Part shown: piece after piece, positions 55,301 to 63,533 of the stretch | Numbering within the stretch: the stretch's first letter is position 1 | How the letters are laid out: each line of letters opens with the position of its first letter | Assembly (NCBI RefSeq): GCF_000449425.2 | Contig: NZ_AVHW01000048.1 | Location: forward strand, 1 to 64,000 | Reading direction: 5' to 3' | Length of the DNA: 64,000 bases | Source of the DNA: Clostridioides difficile CD160 | Lineage (GTDB): Bacteria > Bacillota > Clostridia > Peptostreptococcales > Peptostreptococcaceae | Made by a program: the position numbers and the translations under genes | The notes under the pieces: model-generated | Told to the model about the DNA's origin: nothing | Database searches by the model: none | Seen by the model: the letters and a program-made list of their open reading frames with translations, nothing else

Positions 55301-56698
55301 AATTATCAGCCGATAATTCATAAATACACAGAAGAATTATTTGGGGAGGGGTATGTATATAGAGCAGGTACCATAGGTACTGTAGCAGAGAAAACAGCGT
55401 TTGGATATGCAAGAAAATATGTAGAGGAAAATAATATAAGCGTACCAAATGCAGAAGTACTCAGACTTTCAAATGGTTGTACAGGAGTAAAAAGAACTTC
55501 AGGACAGCATCCAGGAGGAGTTATGGTTATACCAGATTATAAAGATGTGTATGATTTTACACCTATTCAATATCCAGCAAATGATACTTCTTGTGGTGTA
55601 ATAACTACTCACTTTGATTATCATTCAATAAGTGGTAGAATACTGAAATTGGATATACTTGGACACGACGGTCCTACCATAATAAGAATGCTTGAAGATA
55701 TTACTGGAATAAATATAACAGAAATACCATTAGATGATGAAGAGACTATGTCTTTATTTACATCTACAGAGGCATTGGGAGTTACTCCAGAAGAGATAAA
55801 TTGTCCAATAGGTTGTCTTGCTGTACCTGAGTTTGGAACTAAATTTGTACGTCAGATGCTACTTGACACAAAGCCTACTACATTTGCTGAGCTTGTACGT
55901 ATATCTGGTCTTTCCCATGGTACAGATGTTTGGGTAAACAATGCACAAGATTTAGTTAGAGAAGACATAGTTGGGTTAAAAGATGTTATATCAACACGAG
56001 ACGATATAATGAACTATTTAATATTTAAAGGATTACCTCCAAAAATGAGTTTTACAATAATGGAGAGTGTAAGAAAAGGTAAAGGTCTAAAGCCAGAACA
56101 TATTGAAGAAATGAAGAAAAATGATGTTCCAGAGTGGTATATAGGTTCATGTAAAAAGATTAAATACATGTTCCCAAAAGCACATGCTGTTGCTTATGTT
56201 ATGACATCATTCAGAATTGCATATTGTAAAGTTCACTATCCAGAAGCATTTTATGCAACTTATTTTACTACAAAAGTTGAAGATTTTGATGCAGATTTAA
56301 TTGTTAAAGGTCTAGATTCTATAAAATCAAAAATAAATGAAATTGAAGCATTAGGGAACGATGCAACTACGAAAGAAAAAGGTATGTTAACAGTATTAGA
56401 AGTTGCTCTTGAAATGTATGCTAGAGGAATAAAGCTATTGCCAGTTGATATATACAAATCAGATGCGACTGATTTTATAGTAGTGGGAGAAAAGACATTA
56501 CTTCCACCAATGGCAGCAATACAAGGCCTTGGAGGTAATGCTGCTATAAATATTCAAAATGAAAGAAAAAATGGTGAATTTATATCAAAAGAAGATTTGA
56601 GAAAGAGAACGAAAATATCAAAAACGGTAATAGAAACTCTTACTAATCATGGTTCACTTGAGAATATGAGTGAGAGAAATCAATTGTCACTGTTTTAA
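52400..56698 (+). CDS. polC: DNA polymerase III subunit alpha, Gram-positive PolC type
   Basis: The 1432-residue replicative polymerase of Firmicutes. Order of domains: N-terminal domain, OB fold (about 220-320), PHP domain split by the 3'-5' exonuclease (ELHAHTQMSSMDA at about 334; FVVFDIETTG exonuclease start at about 418, with HNAEFD and HRAVDDAEAT), then the polymerase core with GSRGSVGSS, a four-cysteine zinc segment (CENEDC and CPKC, about 903-935), the catalytic PDIDLNFSG at about 957 and the fingers, ending in a beta-clamp-binding QLSLF. AAAGGAGG precedes the ATG. Length is normal and no lesion is seen. Confidence 0.98.
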   Translation: MESIKEYLDKLEINNSGLGKQLKEVYINRVVYFKEDKIVYFYLTSKDIVSHELLDKFKEELMYKLDYFKDMRMKIRFTGFERKSNKDVIKKYWNNILYILKYLCPSIAGWYKQVEFLCLDEELKIKLPKGIFYERLMKKNVIYVLRTVLSEELGLDLNITIEKAVDEKINKERLIRINDREMEEKIRALEIGKINNCEEHEEESYVIKSEVDENLVYGDNANAMIENIAELNSSSGTVAVVGDIFDVETKELKNGKILMIASITDYTSSISCKLFLTDTNKDGVLENVKKGAYLKIKGDIVYDTYQREISMMISGIRKESRPEREDKSEEKRVELHAHTQMSSMDAICSVKKLVERAAKWGHPAIAITDHGVVQGFPDAMNAGKANNIKILYGVEGYLVEDDSLIIEDANDKELSQTFVVFDIETTGFSNTNDKITEIGAVKIENFKIVDRFSELINPEKDISYKIQELTGITNELIKDKPTIEEVLPKFMEFVGDSVLVAHNAEFDTGFISQKCREQGLLYNNKKVDTLMLARVMLPKLKRHRLNLVAKELGIPLLNHHRAVDDAEATALIFNKFLQILTEKGAKTLSDVNNVLGKIDYTKLSTNHITLIAKNSVGIKNLYKIISDAHVNHFFRAPRILRSVLNEYKEGLIIGSACEAGVVFQAVKKNVPDDEMKKIIDLYDYIEVMPIDNNRFMIDKGEVKDEEELRELNRKLIDTAKKFNKIPVATGDVHFLDKHEAVLRKVLKYSQGFKVDEEETYLHFRTTDEMLEEFGYLGEELAYEVVVENSNLIADMVEDIKPIPDDTYPPIIEGSDVELREMCYEKARRIYGEPIPEIVQKRLDRELNSIISNGYAVMYIIAQKLVAKSLSDGYLVGSRGSVGSSFAATMSDITEVNPLPAHYICENEDCKYSFFYEIGEWGSGVDLPDKDCPKCGRKLAKNGHDIPFEVFLGFEGDKEPDIDLNFSGNYQPIIHKYTEELFGEGYVYRAGTIGTVAEKTAFGYARKYVEENNISVPNAEVLRLSNGCTGVKRTSGQHPGGVMVIPDYKDVYDFTPIQYPANDTSCGVITTHFDYHSISGRILKLDILGHDGPTIIRMLEDITGINITEIPLDDEETMSLFTSTEALGVTPEEINCPIGCLAVPEFGTKFVRQMLLDTKPTTFAELVRISGLSHGTDVWVNNAQDLVREDIVGLKDVISTRDDIMNYLIFKGLPPKMSFTIMESVRKGKGLKPEHIEEMKKNDVPEWYIGSCKKIKYMFPKAHAVAYVMTSFRIAYCKVHYPEAFYATYFTTKVEDFDADLIVKGLDSIKSKINEIEALGNDATTKEKGMLTVLEVALEMYARGIKLLPVDIYKSDATDFIVVGEKTLLPPMAAIQGLGGNAAINIQNERKNGEFISKEDLRKRTKISKTVIETLTNHGSLENMSERNQLSLF

Positions 56699-56712
56699 GT
56701 TAGTTCAAAAAG

Positions 56713-56741
56713 TTGCAAATAAAAGAATTTTATGATATCAT
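56713..56741 (+). promoter_or_regulatory. Possible promoter between polC and its terminator
   Basis: TTGCAA (56713-56718) and TATCAT (56736-56741) are 17 bases apart, and TGA precedes the -10, giving an extended -10. Transcription would start near 56748 and meet a terminator about 25 bases later before reaching rimP. Confidence 0.45.
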
Positions 56742-56772
56742 AGTATAGAAAATAGTATACTTTGCAGAAACT

Positions 56773-56806
56773 AAGAGTGAGACAGCTGTTCTCACTCTTT
56801 TATTTT
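56773..56806 (+). terminator. Terminator or attenuator before rimP
   Basis: AAGAGTGAGA (56773-56782) pairs perfectly with TCTCACTCTT (56790-56799) around CAGCTGT, followed by TTATTTT. It ends polC transcripts, and may attenuate transcripts from the promoter just upstream. Confidence 0.8.
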
Positions 56807-56899
56807 AAATATATTATTAAAACCAGTTTAATTTTATTAAATATGTTTTATTTAAAATTATAGTAACTGGTCATTTACAATTGAATAGGAGGAAATTTA

Positions 56900-57361
56900 A
56901 TGAAAAAAAATTTAGAAGCTACAATTGAAGAGATTGTAACTAAAATAACAGATGAACATGGATTTGAAATGGTTGATGTTGAATATGTAAAAGAAGCGGG
57001 AGAATACTACTTAAGAGTATACATAGATAAAGAAGAAGGAATATCTTTAAATGAATGTGAATTAGTTAGTAGAGAATTAAGCCCAATATTAGATGAAAAA
57101 GACCCTATAAAGGAGAATTATTTTTTAGAAGTATCTTCTCCAGGACTTGATAGAGCATTAAAAAAAGATAGAGATTTTGTAAGATACCAAGGTAGAGATG
57201 TAGATTTAAAACTATATAAAGCATTAAATGGATGTAAACAATTTGAAGGTGAACTTGTAGGACTAACAGAAGATAATAATATAAAAATCATTGTAAATAG
57301 TGAAGAAATGGAATTTAATAGAAAAGATGTTGCTATTGTCAGATTAGCAATAAAGTTTTAG
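56900..57361 (+). CDS. rimP: Ribosome maturation factor RimP
   Basis: A 153-residue factor needed for 30S subunit maturation. EIVTKITDEHGFEMVDVEYVKE, YLRVYIDKEEGISLNECELVSRELSPILD and YFLEVSSPGLDRALK are the conserved blocks of the two-domain fold; the C-terminal SH3-like domain is about 85-153. AGGAGG precedes the ATG. It heads the operon rimP-nusA-rnpM-L7Ae-infB-rbfA, in the order conserved across Firmicutes. Confidence 0.96.
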   Translation: MKKNLEATIEEIVTKITDEHGFEMVDVEYVKEAGEYYLRVYIDKEEGISLNECELVSRELSPILDEKDPIKENYFLEVSSPGLDRALKKDRDFVRYQGRDVDLKLYKALNGCKQFEGELVGLTEDNNIKIIVNSEEMEFNRKDVAIVRLAIKF

Positions 57362-57391
57362 TGGTATATTAAATAGGGAGGAAATAAAAAA

Positions 57392-58546
57392 ATGAATCAT
57401 GAATTTATGGAAGCACTAAACGAATTAGTGGTTGATAGAGGTATAGATAAAGAGATACTTATAGATACTATAGAACAAGCTCTTTTAACTGCATATAAGA
57501 AAAACTTTGGTTCAGCACAAAACGTTAGAGTTGAATTTGATAGAGACAAGGGAGATATAAAAGTATTTTCTCAAAGAGTTGTTGTTGATGAATCAGATTT
57601 ATATGATACTTTCTTAGAAATAGAGTTAGCAGATGCTAGAGAGATAAACCCTAATTATGAATTGGGAGATATTATAGAGCATGAAGTTACTCCTAAAAAC
57701 TTTGGAAGAATTGCAGCTCAGACAGCAAAACAAGTAGTTGTTCAAAGAATAAGAGAAGCTGAGAGAGAAATAGTGTATAATGAATTTATAGAAAAAGAAA
57801 ATGAAATAGTTACAGGAGAGGTTGCTAGAGCAAATAAAAACATTGTTTATGTAAACCTTGGAAGAATAGAAGGTATAATGACTCAAAGTGAGCAAATACC
57901 ATTTGAGAATTATAAAGCAGGTCAAAAAATAAAATTCTATATACTTGAAGTTAAAAAGACTAATAAAGGACCTCAAATAGTTGTATCAAGAAGTCATCCA
58001 GGTCTAGTAAAGAGATTGTTTGAAGAAGAAGTTCCTGAAATATATGAAGGAATAGTTCAAATAAAATCTGTAGCAAGAGAAGCAGGGTCAAGAACTAAAA
58101 TGGCAGTAAGGTCTATAGATGAAAAAATAGACCCAATTGGAGCTTGTGTTGGACCAAAAGGACTTAGAGTAAAAAATATAGTGGATGAACTTGGTGATGA
58201 AAAAATAGATATAATAAAATATAGTGAAGACCCAGCAGAGTTTATATCAGCAGCACTTAGCCCATCAAAAGTTGTTAGAGTAGATATAAATGAAGATGAA
58301 AAATCTGCCTTAGTAATTGTTCCAGATTATCAGTTATCGCTTGCTATAGGTAAAGAAGGTCAAAATGCAAGACTTGCAGCAAAATTGACTAACTGGAAGA
58401 TAGATATTAAGAGCGAATCTCAAGCAGAACAAGAAATGTTAAATCTTGAAAATTCCAGAGAAATAGAAGATGAGGATGTTAAAGCTGAATCTATCAACCA
58501 AGAAGAGTTAGATACTTCAGATGATACTTTTAGTGAAGAAGAGTAA
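57392..58546 (+). CDS. nusA: Transcription termination/antitermination factor NusA
   Basis: A 384-residue RNA polymerase-binding factor that modulates pausing, termination and antitermination. An N-terminal polymerase-binding domain (about 1-125), an S1 domain (about 134-200, ending near VVSRSHP) and two KH domains (IGACVGPKGLRVKNI and LAIGKEGQNARLAAKLTNW) are visible, followed by an acidic tail (about 350-384). AGGGAGG precedes the ATG. Length is as usual for Firmicutes NusA without the E. coli C-terminal acidic repeats. Confidence 0.97.
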   Translation: MNHEFMEALNELVVDRGIDKEILIDTIEQALLTAYKKNFGSAQNVRVEFDRDKGDIKVFSQRVVVDESDLYDTFLEIELADAREINPNYELGDIIEHEVTPKNFGRIAAQTAKQVVVQRIREAEREIVYNEFIEKENEIVTGEVARANKNIVYVNLGRIEGIMTQSEQIPFENYKAGQKIKFYILEVKKTNKGPQIVVSRSHPGLVKRLFEEEVPEIYEGIVQIKSVAREAGSRTKMAVRSIDEKIDPIGACVGPKGLRVKNIVDELGDEKIDIIKYSEDPAEFISAALSPSKVVRVDINEDEKSALVIVPDYQLSLAIGKEGQNARLAAKLTNWKIDIKSESQAEQEMLNLENSREIEDEDVKAESINQEELDTSDDTFSEEE

Positions 58547-58558
58547 GGAGGGATGATT

Positions 58559-58834
58559 TTGAAAAAAGTAAAAAAAGTGCCTCAAAGAAAATGCATAGCA
58601 TGTCAAGATAGAGACTCTAAAAAAGAGCTTATAAGAATAGTTAAAAATAAAGAAGGAAAAATATTTTTAGACCAAACAGGAAGAGCTAATGGAAGAGGAG
58701 CATATGTATGTAAAAGCTCTGAATGTCTCAAAAAGGCTATCAAAAGCAAAGCATTAAATAAAGCTTTTAAGATAGATGTTCCTGATGAAGTCTATGATAA
58801 TCTACTTATGGAGTTAGAAGAATATGAAAAATAA
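58559..58834 (+). CDS. rnpM: RNA-binding protein RnpM/YlxR (DUF448)
   Basis: A 91-residue basic protein. The family hallmarks are RKCIACQ near the start and GRGAYVCKSSECL in the middle. In B. subtilis YlxR (RnpM) binds the RNase P RNA and modulates it. A TTG start at 58559 is chosen because AAGGAGGG ends 6 bases before it; an in-frame ATG at 58553 is too close to that site. It starts 12 bases after nusA, and its 3' end overlaps the next gene by 11 bases. Confidence 0.87.
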   Translation: MKKVKKVPQRKCIACQDRDSKKELIRIVKNKEGKIFLDQTGRANGRGAYVCKSSECLKKAIKSKALNKAFKIDVPDEVYDNLLMELEEYEK

Positions 58835-59135
58835 TAAAGAAAAAATACATTCATTCTTAGGGCTCGCAACTCGTGCAGGGAAAATAGTGTCTGGTGATGA
58901 CTCAACTTTGCTTGACTTGAAAAAAGGAAAAGTAAAGTTGGTTTTAATAGCAGAAGATGCATCAAATAATACTAAAAAACTTTTTAAGGATAAATCAACT
59001 TTTAGAAATATTCCATATCTATTTTTTTCAACAAAAGAGGAAATAGGATTTGCAATAGGAAAATCTCCAAGAGCAGTTGTAGGAGTAAAAGATGAAAATT
59101 TTTCTAAAAAGATAATTGAACTAATAGAAGTTTAA
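58824..59135 (+). CDS. L7Ae/YlxQ family ribosomal-type RNA-binding protein
   Basis: A 103-residue L7Ae-like protein, expected to bind kink-turn RNA. FLGLATRAGKIVSGDDSTLLDLKKGKVKLVLIAEDASNNTKKLF contains the conserved core, with the later PYLFFSTKEEIGFAIGKSPRAVVGVKD. It overlaps rnpM by 11 bases and infB follows 21 bases later. The position between ylxR and infB is constant in Firmicutes. Its RNA target is not known. Confidence 0.9.
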   Translation: MKNNKEKIHSFLGLATRAGKIVSGDDSTLLDLKKGKVKLVLIAEDASNNTKKLFKDKSTFRNIPYLFFSTKEEIGFAIGKSPRAVVGVKDENFSKKIIELIEV

Positions 59136-59156
59136 AATAAAATAGGGGGTGATCTT

Positions 59157-61097
59157 GTGTCAAAAACAAGAGTATACCAAATAGCAGAAGAATTAAATAT
59201 ATCAAATGAAGAGCTTATGAATAAGTTAACTGAATTAGATATAAATGTAGCTGATAAAGATTCAGTATTAGAAGGAGAAGAATTAGAATTAGTATTAGAA
59301 TTCTTAAATGAAGCTTCATCTAAAGAAAATGAAAATGTTATAGAGATAGATGGAAAGCTAACAGTTCAAGCATTAGCAACAGAGTTAGATAAATCTCCAT
59401 CAGAAGTAATTATGAAGCTCATGAAAATGGGAACTATGGCAACAATAAATCAAGAGATAAGTTTTGAAATTGGTGCTTTAGTTGCAAAAGACTATGGATT
59501 TGAACTAACAGTAGCTGAAAGTGATGATACAGAAGCTTTAGAAATAGAAGCTTTAATGGAAATTGAAGAAGATAAAGAAGAGGATTTAAAATCTAGACCA
59601 CCAGTTGTTACAGTTATGGGACATGTTGACCATGGTAAAACATCTCTACTAGATGCAATAAGAAAAACTGATGTAATTTCAGGTGAAGCAGGAGGAATAA
59701 CTCAGCATATAGGTGCTTCAGAAGTTAAAATTAATGGACAAAAAATAGTATTTTTAGATACTCCAGGACATGAGGCTTTCACATCAATGAGAGCAAGAGG
59801 AGCACAAGTTACAGATATAGCAATATTAGTGGTTGCAGCAGATGATGGTATAATGCCTCAAACAGTAGAAGCTATAAACCATGCTAAAGCAGCAGGAGTA
59901 CCTTTAATAGTTGCTATCAATAAAATAGATAAACCAGGTGCAAATCCAGATAAAGTAAAACAAGAATTAGCAGACCAAGGATTATTAGTTGAAGACTGGG
60001 GTGGAGAAGTAATAGCAGTTCCAGTATCAGCTAAGAAAAAAGAAGGAATAGATACACTTTTAGAAATGGTATTATTGGTTGCTGAAATGGAAGAATTAAG
60101 AGCAAATCCAAATAAAAGAGCAGTAGGAACTGTTATAGAAGCTGAGCTTGATAAAGGAAGAGGTCCAGTTGCAACAGTACTTGTTCAAGGTGGTACTTTA
60201 ACAGTAGGTGACCCAATCGTTGCAGGTGCTGCATGTGGTAAAGTTAGAGCAATGATAAATGCAAAAGGGAAAAGAGTAAAAACAGCAGGACCATCTACAG
60301 CAGTTGAGATATTAGGTTTATCAGAAGTTCCACAAGGTGGAGACCAATTTGTTGAGGTTCCAACTGACAAAATTGCTAGAAGTGTAGCAGCAAGAAGACA
60401 GCAAATAGTCAGAGATGAAATGTTAAAATCAACTCAAAGATTATCACTAGATGTTTTATTTAGTCAAATGAGTGAAGGTTCTATAAAAGACCTTAATATA
60501 GTTATAAAAGCAGACGTACAAGGTTCAGTACAGGCAGTTAAACAATCTTTAGAAAAACTATCAAATGAAGAAGTTCAAGTTAAAGTAATACATGGAGGTG
60601 TTGGAGCTGTAACAGAATCAGATATATTACTTGCAGCAGCTTCTAATGCAATAATAATAGGATTCAATGTAAGACCAGTTCCAGGTGCAGAATCTCTAGG
60701 AGAAAAAGAAAATGTTGATATAAGAACATATACTATAATATACAAAGCCATAGAAGATATACAAGCTGCTATGACTGGTATGTTAGACCCTGAATATGTT
60801 GATGAAGAAACAGGAAAAGCTGAAATAAGAGAAATATATAAAATATCTGGTGTTGGAACAGTAGCTGGATGTTATGTAACTAATGGTAAGATATTTAGAA
60901 ACTGTAAAGTTAGATTAGTTAGAGATAGTATAATAATACATGAAGGTGAACTTGCAGCACTTAAGAGATTTAAAGATGATGTAAAAGAAGTTAATTCTGG
61001 ATACGAATGTGGTATGAGTTTTGTAAATTATAACGATATAAAAGAAGGCGATGTAGTAGAGGCTTATATAACTAAAGAAGTAGAAAGAAAATTATAA
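59157..61097 (+). CDS. infB: Translation initiation factor IF-2
   Basis: A 646-residue GTPase that brings formylmethionyl-tRNA to the 30S subunit and promotes subunit joining. The N-terminal IF2_N motif [19 protein letters not shown] is followed by a second such helix bundle, then the G domain with G1 GHVDHGKT (about 158-165), [10 protein letters not shown] and NKIDK, and domains II-IV with the C-terminal tRNA-binding domain. It starts with GTG after GGGGGTGAT. The N-terminal region is short compared with enterobacterial IF-2, as usual in clostridia. Confidence 0.97.
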   Translation: MSKTRVYQIAEELNISNEELMNKLTELDINVADKDSVLEGEELELVLEFLNEASSKENENVIEIDGKLTVQALATELDKSPSEVIMKLMKMGTMATINQEISFEIGALVAKDYGFELTVAESDDTEALEIEALMEIEEDKEEDLKSRPPVVTVMGHVDHGKTSLLDAIRKTDVISGEAGGITQHIGASEVKINGQKIVFLDTPGHEAFTSMRARGAQVTDIAILVVAADDGIMPQTVEAINHAKAAGVPLIVAINKIDKPGANPDKVKQELADQGLLVEDWGGEVIAVPVSAKKKEGIDTLLEMVLLVAEMEELRANPNKRAVGTVIEAELDKGRGPVATVLVQGGTLTVGDPIVAGAACGKVRAMINAKGKRVKTAGPSTAVEILGLSEVPQGGDQFVEVPTDKIARSVAARRQQIVRDEMLKSTQRLSLDVLFSQMSEGSIKDLNIVIKADVQGSVQAVKQSLEKLSNEEVQVKVIHGGVGAVTESDILLAAASNAIIIGFNVRPVPGAESLGEKENVDIRTYTIIYKAIEDIQAAMTGMLDPEYVDEETGKAEIREIYKISGVGTVAGCYVTNGKIFRNCKVRLVRDSIIIHEGELAALKRFKDDVKEVNSGYECGMSFVNYNDIKEGDVVEAYITKEVERKL

Positions 61098-61139
61098 ATT
61101 CGTATCAAAGAAAATCAGTTAGTAAAGAAGGTCGATGGT

Positions 61140-61520
61140 ATGGCATCATATAATAGAACAAGAAGAATAGCAGAAGAAATAAGAAAAGTAGTAAGTACTA
61201 TGCTTATAAATGGAGTAAAAGACCCTAGAATAACATCTATGGTAAGTGTAACTGATGTAGAAGTTACAAATGACCTAAGATACGCTTATGTATATGTAAG
61301 CATTTTAGGTGGAGATGAAGAATCTACACTAACAGGACTTAAAAGTGCTGGAGGGTATATAAGAAGAGAAGTAGGAAAAAATATAAAACTTAGATATATT
61401 CCTGAAATAATGTTTAAGCTTGATGATTCAATAGAAAAAGGAATGTATATGGATAGCCTTATAAAAAGAGTTAATGAAAAAAATACTCAAAAAAATGAGG
61501 ATGAAAATTATGATGAATAA
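61140..61520 (+). CDS. rbfA: Ribosome-binding factor A
   Basis: A 126-residue KH-fold protein that helps process 16S rRNA and mature the 30S subunit, notably in the cold. RTRRIAEEIRKVVSTMLINGVKDPRITSMVSVTDVEVTNDLRYAYVYVS and LRYIPEIMFKLDDSIEKGMYMDSLI are diagnostic. The C-terminal tail is Asn/Glu-rich. It overlaps nrnA by 11 bases. A weak AAGGTCG site precedes the ATG. Confidence 0.95.
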   Translation: MASYNRTRRIAEEIRKVVSTMLINGVKDPRITSMVSVTDVEVTNDLRYAYVYVSILGGDEESTLTGLKSAGGYIRREVGKNIKLRYIPEIMFKLDDSIEKGMYMDSLIKRVNEKNTQKNEDENYDE

Positions 61521-62484
61521 TATTGATAGTATTATAAACCATATTTATGAGGGTGACTATTTTATAGTTACCTCTCATATTAGCCCAGATGGAGATAATA
61601 TTGGTTCTACACTTTCGATGTATTATACATTAAAAAACTTAGGGAAAAAAGTATATTATGTACTTGATGATGAAGCACCATTAAATTTAAAGTTTTTGGT
61701 TGAAGACGTAAAAATTTATAAGTCTAATGAACTTGATATGAATCAGTATTCTCTAATAGCACTTGATTGTGGAGATGAAATGAGAATATGCGTAAGTGAT
61801 GAAATCAAAAGTAATGCATCAAAAGTAATCTGTATTGACCATCATGCTAGTAATGATTCATATGGGGATTTAAATTATGTAGATATGGATGCATCCTCTA
61901 CATGTGAGCTAGTTTATAATTTATTGATTAGATTCCAGCAAATAAAAGATATTGAGATTATAAATAAAGATATAGCAACATGTTTATATACAGGTCTTGT
62001 AACTGATACTGGAAACTTTTCATATTCAAATGTGCATGCAAGTAGTTTTGAAATGGCAAAAAATTTACTTGTTTTAGGTGCAGAAAAAAATACTATAATA
62101 CAAAATATATATCAAAGTAATTCTTCTGATTACTATAAATTATTAGGAGAAGCTTTAAAATCTTTGGAAATATTTGATTCAAAAGTATCTAGTATAGTTT
62201 TAACTCAAGACATGATGAATAGAAATAATACAAGTTTCAACGATGTTGATGGAATAACAACATATACAAGAGATATAAAAGGAATTGAAGTTGGAATTCT
62301 ATTTAAAGAGAAAAAACAAGATGAAATTAAAGTAAGTTTTAGGTCAAAAAATTATGTTGATGTAAGTGAAATAGCCAAGTTATTTGGCGGTGGTGGTCAT
62401 GTAAGAGCTGCTGGATGTACTATTAGAGATAATGTTGAGAATGCAAAAAAAATGGTATTAGAGGCAGTGTTAAAATCAATTTAA
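61510..62484 (+). CDS. nrnA: DHH family phosphoesterase NrnA-like (nanoRNase / pAp or c-di-AMP phosphodiesterase family)
   Basis: A 324-residue DHH-DHHA1 phosphoesterase. Such enzymes degrade short RNA oligonucleotides and 3'-phosphoadenosine 5'-phosphate, and some cleave pApA made from c-di-AMP. The motifs are VTSHISPDGDN, ALDCGD, the signature CIDHHASN, TDTGNF and the C-terminal FGGGGHVRAAG. GAGGATGA lies 5 bases before the ATG at 61510, so that start is preferred to one at 61474 that lies deeper in rbfA. It overlaps rbfA by 11 bases and precedes truB, the usual clostridial order. Confidence 0.9.
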   Translation: MMNNIDSIINHIYEGDYFIVTSHISPDGDNIGSTLSMYYTLKNLGKKVYYVLDDEAPLNLKFLVEDVKIYKSNELDMNQYSLIALDCGDEMRICVSDEIKSNASKVICIDHHASNDSYGDLNYVDMDASSTCELVYNLLIRFQQIKDIEIINKDIATCLYTGLVTDTGNFSYSNVHASSFEMAKNLLVLGAEKNTIIQNIYQSNSSDYYKLLGEALKSLEIFDSKVSSIVLTQDMMNRNNTSFNDVDGITTYTRDIKGIEVGILFKEKKQDEIKVSFRSKNYVDVSEIAKLFGGGGHVRAAGCTIRDNVENAKKMVLEAVLKSI

Positions 62485-62496
62485 GGTGACAGTAAA

Positions 62497-63402
62497 ATGA
62501 ATAAGATTATAAGTATATTGAAACCTACAGGTATGACATCTCATGATGTTGTAAGTAGAGTGAGAAAGATTTTAAATATAAAAAAAGTCGGTCATACAGG
62601 TACTCTTGACCCAGATGCTTCAGGTGTTTTACCAATCTGTATAGGAAAAGCTACAAAAGTATGTGAAGTTATTTTAAACAAAGATAAATCATATATATGT
62701 GAGCTTACTTTAGGTATAAGTACAGATACTTATGATGCCTCAGGTGAAATTTTAAAAAAAGTTGATGATTTTAAGTTGAGTAATGAAGATATAGAAAAAG
62801 CTTTTGATACACAAAGAGGAGAAATAAGTCAGCTTCCTCCAATCTATTCAGCTTTAAAAGTAAATGGAAAGAGAATGTGTGATTTAGTAAGAAGTGGTAG
62901 ACAATCTGAAATTACTTTAAAAACTAGAAGAGTGAATATAAAAGACATAAAAATACTCAGTATAAAAGGTAACAAAGTAATGTTTTATGTTGAGTGTTCT
63001 AAAGGGACTTATGTAAGAAGTATTTGTCATGATATAGGAGAATACCTAGGTTGTGGAGCACATATGTCATTTTTGAATAGAACATCTTCTGGTAAATTTG
63101 ATTTAGATAATTCAATAACATTAGAAGAACTAGAATCATTTTATGAAAATAAAACTTTAGACAAACACTTATATGATATAGATTATGTACTTGATTCATT
63201 TAATTATATTGTATTAAATCCTAATGCTATAAAATATTATAGCAATGGTGGTTCAATAGATGATAAAAGATTTTTGAAAGATAATCTCAATAAGAATGAT
63301 GAATTTGTAAGGGTGTATAGCACAGATAACTTCTTAGGATTAGGAAAATTATCAAAACATAATAATACAATAAGTGTTAAAAGTGATAAGATGTTCATAT
63401 AA
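62497..63402 (+). CDS. truB: tRNA pseudouridine(55) synthase TruB
   Basis: A 301-residue enzyme that makes pseudouridine 55 in the T-loop of nearly all tRNAs. KPTGMTSHDVVSRVRKIL and GHTGTLDPDASGVLPICIGKATK contain the catalytic aspartate (D42 region); KGTYVRSICHDIG is the second hallmark. The C-terminal PUA-like domain is about 230-301. AAGGTGA precedes the ATG by 8 bases. It is 12 bases after nrnA and is followed by a hairpin. Confidence 0.95.
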   Translation: MNKIISILKPTGMTSHDVVSRVRKILNIKKVGHTGTLDPDASGVLPICIGKATKVCEVILNKDKSYICELTLGISTDTYDASGEILKKVDDFKLSNEDIEKAFDTQRGEISQLPPIYSALKVNGKRMCDLVRSGRQSEITLKTRRVNIKDIKILSIKGNKVMFYVECSKGTYVRSICHDIGEYLGCGAHMSFLNRTSSGKFDLDNSITLEELESFYENKTLDKHLYDIDYVLDSFNYIVLNPNAIKYYSNGGSIDDKRFLKDNLNKNDEFVRVYSTDNFLGLGKLSKHNNTISVKSDKMFI

Positions 63403-63424
63403 TTAATGTATTTAAAAGAATTCC

Positions 63425-63471
63425 AAAAGAGATAGTACTATAATAACTTCTATAGTCTATCTCTTTTACTT
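63425..63471 (+). terminator. Terminator after truB
   Basis: AAAAGAGATAG (63425-63435) pairs with CTATCTCTTTT (63457-63467), and ACTATA with TATAGT extends it inside. The T run is short, so ribF may receive partial read-through. Confidence 0.7.
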
Positions 63472-63533
63472 ATGCTATAATAGTTTGTGAATAAGTTAAG
63501 AGTAAATTATAATTTTAGCGGGGAACATTTATT

